This document shows positions 1 through 8,790 of a stretch of DNA of 38,566 bases, in pieces. The position numbers and the translations under genes were made by a program. Within the stretch, counting starts at the first letter, position 1, and every line of letters starts with the position of its first letter. A model generated the notes under the pieces. That model made no database searches and had not been told where the DNA came from. It saw only the letters and a list, made by a program, of their open reading frames with translations. Origin of the DNA: Deltaproteobacteria bacterium (GTDB taxonomy: Bacteria > Desulfobacterota > Binatia > Binatales > Binataceae); contig JAJXZF010000087.1 in assembly GCA_021780225.1 (NCBI GenBank), positions 1 to 38,566 on the forward strand, written 5' to 3'.

Positions 1-283
1 CCGCAGACGCGGATAGCCGTCGCACGGCGCGCCGGCGAACGGCGGATATCGGGGGCTGCGCGCCGTGGTCTCGGATTTAGCAAGGGCCGCGCCATTGTCA
101 AGTTCGGCGCAGCATCGGCTTCATCGCTGCGGAGAATCGCGCCCGCTTCCATCTGGCGTCCGCCGTCAACGATAATAAATTCGGTTGCGGCTCGGAGACC
201 GGATTTGTGAAATTGGTCATGCCGCATAACCGGTGGGCCGATCGAGCTTTGCAGACGCCCTGAAATGGAGGCCGAATCAAATC
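1..283. other. Upstream region without a recognised gene
   Basis: I see no convincing coding region before the first gene. Long open frames on the minus strand here are shadows of the downstream plus-strand gene. A GATAAT hexamer at 171-176 resembles a -10 box (five of six bases), but I find no good -35 element 16-18 bp upstream, so I do not call a promoter. Confidence 0.4.
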
Positions 284-1093
284 ATGTCTTTCCCATACAG
301 GCGAGTTCTTGTGCCGGTGGATTTCGACGGCCAGTCGATAGCCGCCATCGAGACCGCGGCTCAGGTCGTGCGGCAAAATGACGGCGTCGCGCTGGTGATG
401 CACGTCGTACCGATGATGATCCCGCCCGCCGGGATGCCCGGTTACGTCGATATTTACCGGGGTCAGGAAGAGACCGCGCGCGTCCGTATAACCGAACTGG
501 CGCATCGCCACCTGGCCGGCTTGAAATACGAACTGTTCGTGCATGTGGGAGAACCGGCGGGGTCGATTTTGCGCGCCGAGAAACGTTTGGCCGCCGACTT
601 GATCGTGATGGCGACGCATGGCCGCAAAGGTTTTTCGCGCGTATTTCTCGGCAGCGTCGCCGAAATGGTGCTGCGCGAGGCGGTCTGCCCGGTCCTGACC
701 GTCCATCAGGGAAAGCCGGAAAATCGGACCGTGGAACGCTGGATGACGCGAAATCCGGTCACGGTCACGCTGGGCGACAAACTGGCGGTAGCGGCCACGA
801 GAATGACGGAGGGCGGATTTCGCAGTCTTCCCGTGGTCGACGGCGAAAAGCTCGTCGGAATCATCACGGATCGAGACCTGCGCTCGCATGTCGGCTATCA
901 CGACCACACCGAAGTGAAGCTCGCGATGACCGAGACCGTCCTTACGATTACGCCGGAAACCCCCGTTCATGAAGCGGCGCGCCTGTTGCGCGAGCGAAAA
1001 ATCGGAGCCCTGCCGGTCGTGGAAGACGGCCGTTTGGTCGGCATCATTTCAACCGTCGACGTGATCGAGGCGCTGACCGCGGAAGCGGAATAA
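284..1093 (+). CDS. Universal stress protein domain fused to two CBS domains
   Basis: This is a 269-residue cytoplasmic protein. The first half (about residues 3-145) is a UspA fold that opens with RRVLVPVDF and carries the nucleotide-binding signature GRKG-x6-GS followed by VAEMVLREAVCPVL. The second half is a tandem CBS pair: one repeat starts at MTRNPVTV and ends near GIITDRDL, the other runs from AMTETVLT to GIISTVDV. CBS pairs usually sense adenine nucleotides, so this is probably an energy or stress sensor, though no target is visible. I chose the ATG at 284 because the USP fold begins immediately after it; an in-frame start at 233 would add 17 unrelated residues. A GGAG lies about 14 nt upstream, which is farther than ideal. 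It is followed after 15 nt by the Pat-like acetyltransferase, suggesting an operon. Confidence 0.88.
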   Translation: MSFPYRRVLVPVDFDGQSIAAIETAAQVVRQNDGVALVMHVVPMMIPPAGMPGYVDIYRGQEETARVRITELAHRHLAGLKYELFVHVGEPAGSILRAEKRLAADLIVMATHGRKGFSRVFLGSVAEMVLREAVCPVLTVHQGKPENRTVERWMTRNPVTVTLGDKLAVAATRMTEGGFRSLPVVDGEKLVGIITDRDLRSHVGYHDHTEVKLAMTETVLTITPETPVHEAARLLRERKIGALPVVEDGRLVGIISTVDVIEALTAEAE

Positions 1094-1108
1094 CCAGCGG
1101 CGCCAGAT

Positions 1109-3790
1109 ATGGAAAGCGCAGCGCCCGAGCCGGCTTCAGGTTATGCGGCCGACGCGGTGCTGCGCGACGGGGATTCGATTCATATCCGCGCGATTCGCCC
1201 CGACGATCGGGTGCGCTTGCGGGAGCATTTCCATGGCTTGAGCGAGAAATCGATTTATTTCCGTTTCTTCGGCCTCAAGCGCTCTCTCAATGAAGCCGAA
1301 CTCACCCGGCTCACGAATCTCGATTTCATCGATCACGTGGCGTTGGCGGCGACGCTGCGCGACGATCGCGGCGAACGATTCATCGGAGTGGCGAGATATG
1401 TCCGATGCGCCGATCGGAAGCGGGCGGAGGTCGCATTCGCCGTGCTCGACGAGCATCAAGGACGCGGCATCGGCACGCTTCTGCTGGAGCATCTGAGCCG
1501 GGTCGCGCGCGCCGCCGGAATCGTCGAACTGCAGGCGGACGTGCTCGGCGACAACAATCGGATGCTCGCGGTATTCGGCAAAAGCGGATACAAAGTGACG
1601 CGTTCCGCGGAAGCCGGCGTGATTCATCTCGCGTTCCCGACGGCGGAAACGGAACAATCGGTCGAGGCGGTCGCCGCGCGCGAACGCATCGCGCTGGCGC
1701 ACAGCGTGGAATGGATTCTCAAACCGCGCTCGGTCGCCGTGATCGGCGCCTCGCGGAATTCCGGCAAGCTGGGCGGCGCAATCCTCGCGAATCTGATCCA
1801 GTCGGGGTACAAAGGCAAAATTTTCCCGGTCAACCGCGCGGCCGATCAGGTATTGGGGCTGCGATGCTATTCAAGCGTCGCGGCGATTGGCGGGCAATTC
1901 GATCTCGCGATCGTCGCCGTGCCCGCCGCCGCCGTGGAAAGCGAACTGGCCGCATGCGCGAAAGCTGGAGCGCACGCGGCTATCGTCGTGGCGGCTGGAT
2001 TTGGCGAAAGCGGACCGGAAGGCGCGCTCCGCGAGGAACGCATATTCCAACTCGCACGGCGCTCCGGAATGCGCTTGGTCGGTCCGAACTGTCTGGGCGT
2101 GATCAACACCCACGCCGACGTGCGCCTGAATGCGACGTTCGCGCCGGTGGCGCCGCCGCCGGGCGGCGTCGGAATGTTTTCGCAAAGCGGCGCGCTGGGA
2201 GTCGCGATACTCGATCATGCGCGCCAGCGGCGGCTGGGACTCTCCACCTTCATCTCCGCTGGCAACCGCGCCGACGTTTCGAACAACGACCTGATGGCCT
2301 ATTGGGCCGACGATGCGAATACCGCCGTCGTCGCGCTGTACCTCGAAACGGTCGGCAATCCGCGAACCTTCTCGCGGCTCGCGCGCGACGTTGCGCGCCG
2401 CAAACCGATTATCGCCGTCAAGTCGGGACGCCATGGCGCGGCGGTGCGCGCGGTCGCGGGCCAATCAAGTTCGATTGCGACGGTCGATCTCGCCGTGGAC
2501 GCGCTCTTCGAGCAGGCGGGGGTGATCCGCACGGAAACGCTCGAGCAGATGTTCGACGTCGCGGCTTTGCTAGCTTCGCAACCGCTTCCATGCGGACCGC
2601 GCGTGGGCGTCGTGACCAATGCGCATGGCCCGGCCGTGCTCCTTGCCGACGCCTGCGAATCGCGCGGGCTGGAGTTGGCGGCGCCCGGAACGCCGGCCAA
2701 TGGGCGGCAACTGAATAATCCGATCGATCTTGGCGTGAACGCCGGCGGCGACGAATTCGCAACGGCGATTTCCGAACTTGGACACGACCCCGCCGTCGAT
2801 GCGGTGGTGGCGCTCCATGTGCCGCCGATCGCCTCGTTCGCGCGCGAGATTGCCGCCGGAATCGCCCGCGGCGCGTCCGAGACGCCGAGTCACAAACCGG
2901 TGCTGAGCGTTTTCGTCTCGACCGCCGGCCGCCCGCTCGAGCTCGACGGCGGCAGCCGCGGCGTCATTCCCTGTTACGATTTCCCCGAAAACGCCGCGGC
3001 CGCGCTGGCCTCCGCCTTTCGCTACGGACGCTGGCGCGCGCGCCCCCCCGGCGAGATTCATCGCTTGAGCGCTTTCGCACGCGACGCCACGCGCGCGATC
3101 GTCGAACGATTGATGCGCGAATCGGGCGCCGGCGCATGGCTCAAACCGGATGACGCGGCGGCTTTGTTGCGCACCGCCGGAATCGACGTCGCCCCGGCCG
3201 AGCAAGCCGGTATCGATACAGCGCGCATCGCCGCCGACCGGGTCGGTTATCCTTTGGTGGCGAAAGCGATCGCGCCCGGATTGATTCACAAGAGCGACGC
3301 GGGCGGGGTGATTATGAATCTGCGATCGAGCGACGAGGCCGCCGCGGCGGCGCATCGGCTGGCTGAGCGGATGGAAGCGATCGGCGCGCGGCTCGACGGC
3401 GTGCTTCTGCAAAGACAAATCGACGGCGGACACGAGATGATGGCCGGCGTCGCCAGCGATCCCACTTTCGGCCCCCTGCTGTTCGCCGGCCTGGGCGGAA
3501 TTTCCGCCGAAATCATGAAAGACGTTTCCTTCCGGCTGCATCCGGTTACGGATTCCGACGCGCGCGAGATGGTCGGCGAATTGCGTTCGAGCCCGCTGCT
3601 CGACGGCTATCGCGGCGGTTCCCGCGGCGACCGCGAAGCGTTCGCCGCGCTCGTCGCGAAGCTCTCCGCGCTCGTCGAGCACGCTCCCGAAATCGGCGAA
3701 ATACACCTCAATCCAATCAAGGTTTTGGAGCCCGGACGCGGCGCCGTAGTGGTTGACGCCAGAATTCGACTGGCCGCGGCGTCGCGATAA
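1109..3790 (+). CDS. GNAT acetyltransferase fused to NDP-forming acyl-CoA synthetase-like domains (Pat-type)
   Basis: The protein has 893 residues. A GNAT domain lies at about 20-175, with the acetyl-CoA loop HQGRGIGT near 116-123. A CoA-binding Rossmann domain follows from about 203 (KPRSVAVIGAS), then succinyl-CoA ligase-like domains, and an ATP-grasp domain at about 690-890 with GGHEMMAGV and FGPLLFAGLGG. True ADP-forming acyl-CoA synthetases carry a phosphorylated His in an SHTGS-type loop. Here that loop, near residues 450-456, reads GQSSSIA, so the His is absent. Loss of ligase chemistry is typical of Pat-type protein lysine acetyltransferases, in which these domains act as a regulatory platform. 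GNAT at the N-terminus is the order described for PatA-like proteins, opposite to Salmonella Pat. The upstream USP-CBS protein is a plausible partner in nucleotide or stress control, which is inference. Confidence 0.85.
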   Translation: MESAAPEPASGYAADAVLRDGDSIHIRAIRPDDRVRLREHFHGLSEKSIYFRFFGLKRSLNEAELTRLTNLDFIDHVALAATLRDDRGERFIGVARYVRCADRKRAEVAFAVLDEHQGRGIGTLLLEHLSRVARAAGIVELQADVLGDNNRMLAVFGKSGYKVTRSAEAGVIHLAFPTAETEQSVEAVAARERIALAHSVEWILKPRSVAVIGASRNSGKLGGAILANLIQSGYKGKIFPVNRAADQVLGLRCYSSVAAIGGQFDLAIVAVPAAAVESELAACAKAGAHAAIVVAAGFGESGPEGALREERIFQLARRSGMRLVGPNCLGVINTHADVRLNATFAPVAPPPGGVGMFSQSGALGVAILDHARQRRLGLSTFISAGNRADVSNNDLMAYWADDANTAVVALYLETVGNPRTFSRLARDVARRKPIIAVKSGRHGAAVRAVAGQSSSIATVDLAVDALFEQAGVIRTETLEQMFDVAALLASQPLPCGPRVGVVTNAHGPAVLLADACESRGLELAAPGTPANGRQLNNPIDLGVNAGGDEFATAISELGHDPAVDAVVALHVPPIASFAREIAAGIARGASETPSHKPVLSVFVSTAGRPLELDGGSRGVIPCYDFPENAAAALASAFRYGRWRARPPGEIHRLSAFARDATRAIVERLMRESGAGAWLKPDDAAALLRTAGIDVAPAEQAGIDTARIAADRVGYPLVAKAIAPGLIHKSDAGGVIMNLRSSDEAAAAAHRLAERMEAIGARLDGVLLQRQIDGGHEMMAGVASDPTFGPLLFAGLGGISAEIMKDVSFRLHPVTDSDAREMVGELRSSPLLDGYRGGSRGDREAFAALVAKLSALVEHAPEIGEIHLNPIKVLEPGRGAVVVDARIRLAAASR

Positions 3791-3869
3791 CGCGTTCCCG
3801 AGACGCCGCCGCGCGCTTGCTTTCCGTCTTCAAAATGGCGCGTTATGCGGCAATGGAGGAACAGAGCCG

Positions 3870-4652
3870 ATGCCGCTGACGCGCCTTAATGGAATCGACC
3901 TCTATTACGAGGTTCACGGTGAAGGCCCTGCGCTGGTGCTCGCGCACGGCGGCGGAGGCAGCCATCTGAGCTGGTGGCAGAACGTGCCCGCACTCGCAAA
4001 ACGCCACCGATGCGTGACGTTCGACCATCGCGGCTTCGGCGCCTCGCGCGACCTCGCTGACGGACCGGGACCCGCCGCGTTCGTCGAAGATCTGCGGCAG
4101 TTGCTGGACCATCTTGGCGTCGAACGCGCCGCGCTGGCCGGGCAATCGATGGGCGGTTGGACCGTGCTCGGCTTCGCCGCGCGGTATCCCGAACGGGTAA
4201 GCGCGCTTGTGCTCTGCGATACCACGGCGGGGATGGACGACCCCGAGGTCATCCGCGAACAGTCGAAATTGCGCGAATCCGGCAAAGGCGGCCTGGCGCA
4301 GATTTTGATGCGCGCCTACGCTCCCGATTTTCCCGTACGAGAGCCGGCGCGATGCTTCCTCTATCAACAGATTTCGGGCCTCAACGCGAACGTGCCCGCG
4401 AATCTTCTGCAGATTCTGATGAGCCTGCGGCACAACGTCGAACCGATCATCCGTCATCGCATACCAACGATGCTGCTGGTCGGCGAACTGGACGCGCTCG
4501 CGCCGATGCCGGTGATGAAGCTGATGGCGCAGCGGATTCCGCACGCGCGCTTCGTCGCCGTTCCCGGCTCGGGACATTCCGTCTATTTCGAAAAGCCCGA
4601 AGAATTCAACCGCGAGCTTGGCGATTTCCTCGCGGCCGCCGGCGTCGGCTGA
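3870..4652 (+). CDS. Alpha/beta-fold hydrolase
   Basis: This 260-residue hydrolase has a complete triad: nucleophile Ser93 in GQSMGG, acid Asp208 in GELDALAP and His236 in GSGHSVYF. The oxyanion motif HGGGGS lies near 26-31 and DHRGFGAS at 52-59. It belongs to the broad family of esterases, C-C bond hydrolases and 3-oxoadipate enol-lactonase-like enzymes; the substrate cannot be told from sequence. I chose the ATG at 3870 because GGAGGA at 3855-3860 sits 9 nt upstream. Longer in-frame starts inside the previous gene lack such a site and would add an Arg-rich tail. It lies 79 nt downstream of the Pat-like gene on the same strand and ends at a hairpin shared with the convergent LLM gene. Confidence 0.9.
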   Translation: MPLTRLNGIDLYYEVHGEGPALVLAHGGGGSHLSWWQNVPALAKRHRCVTFDHRGFGASRDLADGPGPAAFVEDLRQLLDHLGVERAALAGQSMGGWTVLGFAARYPERVSALVLCDTTAGMDDPEVIREQSKLRESGKGGLAQILMRAYAPDFPVREPARCFLYQQISGLNANVPANLLQILMSLRHNVEPIIRHRIPTMLLVGELDALAPMPVMKLMAQRIPHARFVAVPGSGHSVYFEKPEEFNRELGDFLAAAGVG

Positions 4653-4668
4653 TGCGGCCTACCGCATC
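4651..4668. terminator. Hairpin between convergent genes
   Basis: A perfect 7-bp stem (GATGCGG / CCGCATC) with a CCTA loop overlaps the hydrolase stop codon and lies 11 nt from the end of the opposing LLM gene. There is no T-tract on either side, so it may only help termination or protect 3' ends. Confidence 0.4.
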
Positions 4669-4679
4669 GCCGGCGACGC

Positions 4680-5753
4680 TCAGATTCGATCGATCAGTTC
4701 GCGCGAAATTTCGTCGAGACATTCCTCATACCGATCGATCGGCGGATTGATCACCAACTGATTCAGGCCGGCTTGTTCCAACGCCCGGATCCGATCGACT
4801 AGCTCGTCGCGCGAACCAACCAGCGTGGTCGAACGAATCGCCTCGGCGGTAATAAACCGCCGCTCTTCAGGAAGCAGATAAATCACGTGCCCGCGGTGCA
4901 AATGCAGATGGCGTTCGTCCGGCGGAATTTCCATCCGCTTGAACGCTTCGCCGTAAGCCTCGAACACGGGGCGCGCGGCTGGCGGAATCGTGAGGGCGTT
5001 AACGTATCCGGCCGCGACTCCATGCAGCGCCGCGGCAACCCAATGGCCCGTCATGTCAACGACGCGGGGCGAATCGACCGCCTCGCCCGGTCGCAGCACG
5101 CAGATATGGGTCAGCGAAATGCACGGCATCCGTTCATTCCACGCGCGGCCCGCCGCACGCGCGCCGGCGCCCGCCTGCGCGAAGATGGCTTCCATCCGCG
5201 CCGGCGTCGTCACCCGGCCGGTCATGATTCCGTCGCCGAACTCGCCCGCGAGCGCCAAAGCCTTGGGCGCGTTGGCCGCGACGTAGAGCGGAATCGGAAC
5301 GTCAAGGTTGATGAAATGGCGATCGCGATGGAGAAACCGGATCTTGCGGTCCAGACCTTCAAGGCGGTTGATCGTTTCGCCGCGTTGCAGAAGGTCGTGG
5401 ATAACGCGAGCCTGCTCGCGGAACTCCGCATGCTTGACGGGCTTCAGACCCATCACGCGCCGTCCGGTATGCCCGGCGCCGAAACCGAGATCGACGCGGC
5501 CGGGCGCGATTTCATTGATCGTCGCTATGGAGTGGGCGGTGACCGGCGCGATGCGGTTCGACGCCACGGAGATTCCGGTTCCGATTCGTATCCGGCCGGT
5601 GGCCGACGCCGCAAGCGCCATGCATGCGTAAACGTCGCCGTAGATCATGTGCGAGTCGGGGAACCACGCTTCGGCGAAACCGCGCGACTCGGCATGGCGC
5701 GCGTCAACCGCCGCGCGTCCAGGCCGCGGCATCACCAGCGTTCCAAATTTCAC
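4680..5753 (-). CDS. LLM-class flavin/F420-dependent oxidoreductase (paralogue 1)
   Basis: This 357-residue TIM-barrel protein is of the bacterial luciferase-like superfamily, which includes methylenetetrahydromethanopterin reductase and F420-dependent dehydrogenases. Family signs are the early strand MKFGTLVMPRPG, a conserved IRIGTGISV segment, the APVTAHSIATI stretch with APGR after it, and a late LVGSRDELVDRI segment. The cofactor (FMN or F420) and substrate cannot be set from sequence. The start is GTG at 5753, preceded by a very strong AGGAGGAGGG purine run about 3-5 nt upstream. It is the last gene of a nine-gene minus-strand group, 34 nt after the M20 deacetylase gene. A close paralogue lies at 28266-29348. 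Confidence 0.88.
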   Translation of the reverse strand: MKFGTLVMPRPGRAAVDARHAESRGFAEAWFPDSHMIYGDVYACMALAASATGRIRIGTGISVASNRIAPVTAHSIATINEIAPGRVDLGFGAGHTGRRVMGLKPVKHAEFREQARVIHDLLQRGETINRLEGLDRKIRFLHRDRHFINLDVPIPLYVAANAPKALALAGEFGDGIMTGRVTTPARMEAIFAQAGAGARAAGRAWNERMPCISLTHICVLRPGEAVDSPRVVDMTGHWVAAALHGVAAGYVNALTIPPAARPVFEAYGEAFKRMEIPPDERHLHLHRGHVIYLLPEERRFITAEAIRSTTLVGSRDELVDRIRALEQAGLNQLVINPPIDRYEECLDEISRELIDRI

Positions 5754-5787
5754 GGCCCTCCTCCTGAGATTTGCTGGCGCACGCCGC

Positions 5788-6978
5788 TCAGGCGGCGTGC
5801 GCGCACATCCGTTGAATTATATCGAGTATCAAATCGGTTCCGCGCTCGAATGCGGCGCGCGGAATTGATTCGTTCGGCTGATGCGCCTGCGCATAGTCGC
5901 CCGGACCACAGATCAGCGTCGTGATTCCAGCCTCGGCAAACCATGCGCCATCGGTCGCGAATGGCGCGCCGCCCGACTCGCTCGCGCCCGTCACCGCGAA
6001 CAAAGCGCTTTCAAGCGCGCAGCCGGACGGCGCCAGCATCGCCGGAGCGATCACGGGATGTCCCACTTCGATCGTCGCTTGATGGTTCTCCGAAGCGTAA
6101 TCGTGCGGATCGATCTCCCGCAGCCGTGCTTGAACTTCGCTGTAGAGCGCCAGCGGATCGCGCTTCGGCAGCGATCGGTAGGTCACCTTCAGCGAACATT
6201 CTTCGGCGATGATATTCGTCGCGAGCCCGCCGTTGATCACGCCGAAGTTCATCACGTCGTGCGGCGAATCCGGAAACAGCGCGGCGAATTCTTCATCGCG
6301 CTCCAATCGGCGCTCCGCCTGCAGGCGGCCAATCGCGCCGACAACTTTGCCCATCACCGCGATCGCGTTGACGCCCATGTGGGGCGCTCCGCTATGCCCG
6401 CCGCGGCCGCGCACGCGAACGTCAAATGCGCAAATGCTTTTATGGGCTCTCAGCACCGCGAACGACGTCGGTTCGCCGATCCACGCCAAATCCGGCCGCG
6501 GAATTTCGCCCAACAATTCAGGCAACGCCGGCGCCGCCCGTTGCGCGCCAAGCATCCCGATTTCCTCGTCGGCGGTGAAAACAAAAACCAGCGGGCGCTT
6601 CAGCCGGTTCCGATCCACGGCGCGCGCCGCGGTCGCGCATTGCGCAAGAAAGCCCTTCATGTCCGAGGAGCCGCGGCCGTAAATGCGATCTTGATCCATT
6701 TCCATCTGGAACGGATCGCGGGTCCATCCGGGCTGTCCCGCGGCAGGCACGGTGTCGAGATGGCCGGAGATTATCACTCCGCCCGGCCGCGGTTCGCCCG
6801 CCCACGCCACCAGATTCGCCTGCGCGACGCCGGCAATTTGAAGCCGCTGCAAAGCCGTATGAAATCCCGCGCCGTCCATCAGGTCGGCGAGATATTCCAT
6901 CGCCGGAACGTCGGTATTGATGCTGACCGTATCGAACGCGATCAGCCGCTTGAGAATTTCGTATTGGCCTTTGTCCAT
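5788..6978 (-). CDS. argE: M20 family metallo-deacetylase, acetylornithine deacetylase-like
   Basis: This 396-residue dinuclear zinc amidohydrolase shows the full M20 metal and catalytic set: His73 and Asp75 in GHLDTVP, Asp106 in GRGSSDMKG, Glu138-Glu139 in ADEEIG, Glu169 in IGEPTSF and His366 in AQAHQPNES. The length and the C-terminal GPGDYAQAHQP match ArgE, which releases acetate from N-acetylornithine. Related M20 enzymes cleave other N-acyl amino acids. The context (peptide-type transporter, thiolase-like protein, no other arg genes) leaves a catabolic N-acyl amide role open. The ATG at 6978 has GGAGG about 8 nt upstream and starts 18 nt after the thiolase-like gene. Confidence 0.82.
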   Translation of the reverse strand: MDKGQYEILKRLIAFDTVSINTDVPAMEYLADLMDGAGFHTALQRLQIAGVAQANLVAWAGEPRPGGVIISGHLDTVPAAGQPGWTRDPFQMEMDQDRIYGRGSSDMKGFLAQCATAARAVDRNRLKRPLVFVFTADEEIGMLGAQRAAPALPELLGEIPRPDLAWIGEPTSFAVLRAHKSICAFDVRVRGRGGHSGAPHMGVNAIAVMGKVVGAIGRLQAERRLERDEEFAALFPDSPHDVMNFGVINGGLATNIIAEECSLKVTYRSLPKRDPLALYSEVQARLREIDPHDYASENHQATIEVGHPVIAPAMLAPSGCALESALFAVTGASESGGAPFATDGAWFAEAGITTLICGPGDYAQAHQPNESIPRAAFERGTDLILDIIQRMCAHAA

Positions 6979-6996
6979 GGCTGACGCCTCCGCATC

Positions 6997-8190
6997 CTAC
7001 GGATCGCGCGTGACGATGATTCCGCTGCCGCGCAGCATCGGCGAACCATCGATCGCGCAGACCGCGGACGCGCCGGGGATTTGGCGCTTTTCCGCGCGGT
7101 CCGTCACCTGGCGCACCGCCTCGGCTATATGCCCCATCCCGTGCATCCGCCCTTCGCTCAGGCTGCCGCCGAAAGTATTGACCGGCAGTTCTCCGCCCAG
7201 CGCGATTCGGCCGCCGGTCACGAAATCCGCCCCCTCGCCCTCGCGGCAAAATCCAGCCGCCTCAAGCCAATACAGGGTGGATGGATTGAAGCCGTCGTAG
7301 AGCTGCGCCGCGTCCATCTCTTGCGGTCCGAGCCCGGCCGCCGACCAAAGCTTTTGCGCGAGCGATCCGCCGCACGCCATATAGTCGTCAAGCGTATAGT
7401 AAAGCAGGGCGCGGCGCCGCGCGGTATTTTGGCCGTATCCGGCGAGGTATGCAGGTCGATTGCGCAGGTCGCGGGCGCGGTCCGCGGTGGTGACGATTAA
7501 GGCGACGCATCCGTCCACCGGCACGTCGCAATCGTACAGGCAGAGCGGCTCGGCGATCATGCGGGCGTTGAAATAATCGTCGCGCGACATCGGCGTGGAA
7601 TGGAAGAACGCGCGCGGATTCAGATTCGCGTTGCGGCGGCTGTTCAGCGCGAGCGCCGCCAGCGCTTCGCGCGTCGCCCCGTGGCGATGCATATATCGGC
7701 GCCATGCGATTGCGTGCGTCTGTACGATCGACGCCGCTCCGTATGGCGCGATGAATTGCGCGTCTCCGCCGGCGCGCGGCGCGCCTTTGCCCGCGCCGCT
7801 CCCGCTCGTCGGGGCGGGGCGATGCAGCGCACGCCATACGAGCGCATAATCGCACGCGCCCACGATCAGCGCGTTCGCCGCTTCGATCACCGGACTCGCG
7901 ATCATCCCGGTTTCGATCTGCGCGTACCAATTCACGTCGGCCGCAACGCCGAGATGGTTCAGCACGAACGATACGCTGACGACATCCTCGCCGTCGCGAT
8001 TCCCCGCGCCCGCGAACGGCGATTCCGGATAGGTCGCAAGCCCGTCGATCTGCCGCGCTTGAAGACCTGCGTCCGCGATCGCCGCCCGGCACGCATCGAT
8101 CGCGAGCAGGCCCAGCGGCTTTTCCGGTTTGCGCGTGATTTCCGAATAGCCAATTCCGGCGATCGCCGTTTTTCCGCGTCCTTGCCACAT
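6997..8190 (-). CDS. Thiolase-like protein (SCP-x/Ltp2 type)
   Basis: This 397-residue thiolase-fold protein starts with the usual KTAIAGIGYSE strand and ends with the NTFGGSLSEG...HGMGH region typical of lipid-transfer/thiolase proteins. The nucleophilic Cys loop of true thiolases (C-x-S-G type) is replaced here by IETG, with Ile92 at the Cys position, so normal thiolytic chemistry is unlikely. In steroid catabolism, related Ltp2-type proteins act as retro-aldolases on acyl-CoA side chains and need a DUF35 partner. Just such a gene lies 33 nt upstream at 8224-8649. I therefore favour an acyl-CoA aldolase or thiolase-like lyase in degradation, as inference. It starts with ATG; its stop is 18 nt before the M20 gene. 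Confidence 0.82.
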   Translation of the reverse strand: MWQGRGKTAIAGIGYSEITRKPEKPLGLLAIDACRAAIADAGLQARQIDGLATYPESPFAGAGNRDGEDVVSVSFVLNHLGVAADVNWYAQIETGMIASPVIEAANALIVGACDYALVWRALHRPAPTSGSGAGKGAPRAGGDAQFIAPYGAASIVQTHAIAWRRYMHRHGATREALAALALNSRRNANLNPRAFFHSTPMSRDDYFNARMIAEPLCLYDCDVPVDGCVALIVTTADRARDLRNRPAYLAGYGQNTARRRALLYYTLDDYMACGGSLAQKLWSAAGLGPQEMDAAQLYDGFNPSTLYWLEAAGFCREGEGADFVTGGRIALGGELPVNTFGGSLSEGRMHGMGHIAEAVRQVTDRAEKRQIPGASAVCAIDGSPMLRGSGIIVTRDP

Positions 8191-8223
8191 TTTTCGTTAC
8201 CGTTTGAATCGCCGGAGCTTCTC

Positions 8224-8649
8224 TTAAACGATTCGGAACTGCGGCACGACCACGCCGCCGCCGCGATCCTCGAACCAGACTTCAACCGGCGCGCCGATCC
8301 GGACCCGCTCCCGTTCGCCAATTGGAAGATTCCCAACCATCAGCAGCATCGGCTGCTCGGCCAGTTCGACCACGATATTGATAAACGGCGCCTCGCCTTC
8401 GAAGCCGGCGACGTCGCGCTGATGCATCACCGTGTACGAAAACACCGCGCCACGCCCGCTCGCCGGCGCGAACGCGAGTTCGCGCGCGAGACAGGCGTCG
8501 CAAAATTGGCGCGGCGGATGATTGTAATATCCGCACGCGGAGCATCGCTGGATTACGAGCCGGCGCGCGCGCGCCGCTTCCCAAAACGGCGCCGTCAGTT
8601 CGTCGGCGGCGGGAATCGGCTTGCTCGATTTTTCAACTTCCGCATTCAT
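8224..8649 (-). CDS. DUF35 zinc-ribbon/OB-fold protein
   Basis: This small 141-residue protein has an N-terminal helix (about 14-32, LTAPFWEAARARRL), a rubredoxin-like zinc ribbon with Cys36, Cys39, Cys50 and Cys53 (CSAC...CDAC) and a C-terminal OB fold (about 65-135, GRGAVFSYTVMH onward). DUF35 proteins bind acyl-CoA and form obligate complexes with thiolase-like partners, which matches the next gene. The ATG at 8649 is the natural start, because the helix begins soon after; an upstream in-frame start at 8727 would add 26 residues rich in Arg and Pro. A GAGG lies about 12 nt upstream. It follows the dipeptide-type permease gene by 141 nt, the widest gap in the nine-gene group. Confidence 0.87.
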   Translation of the reverse strand: MNAEVEKSSKPIPAADELTAPFWEAARARRLVIQRCSACGYYNHPPRQFCDACLARELAFAPASGRGAVFSYTVMHQRDVAGFEGEAPFINIVVELAEQPMLLMVGNLPIGERERVRIGAPVEVWFEDRGGGVVVPQFRIV

Positions 8650-8790
8650 GTTTCGCAATCGCCTCGGATCCGGTTTACGCCGGCCAACATCGCCCGCGAC
8701 GCCCTCGGCCGCGCGTCGGCGCGGCACAATCGGTTTCTAGCAACAGGCGCGGCCGCCGGACAATCCGCCAAGCATGGCGTCAACCGGCGC

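Noticed and set aside
98-970. Long minus-strand open frame (290 codons) at the window start
   Set aside because: It is antisense to the USP-CBS gene, which has clear domains. The product is Arg/His-rich with no recognisable fold, a common artefact of GC-rich codon use.
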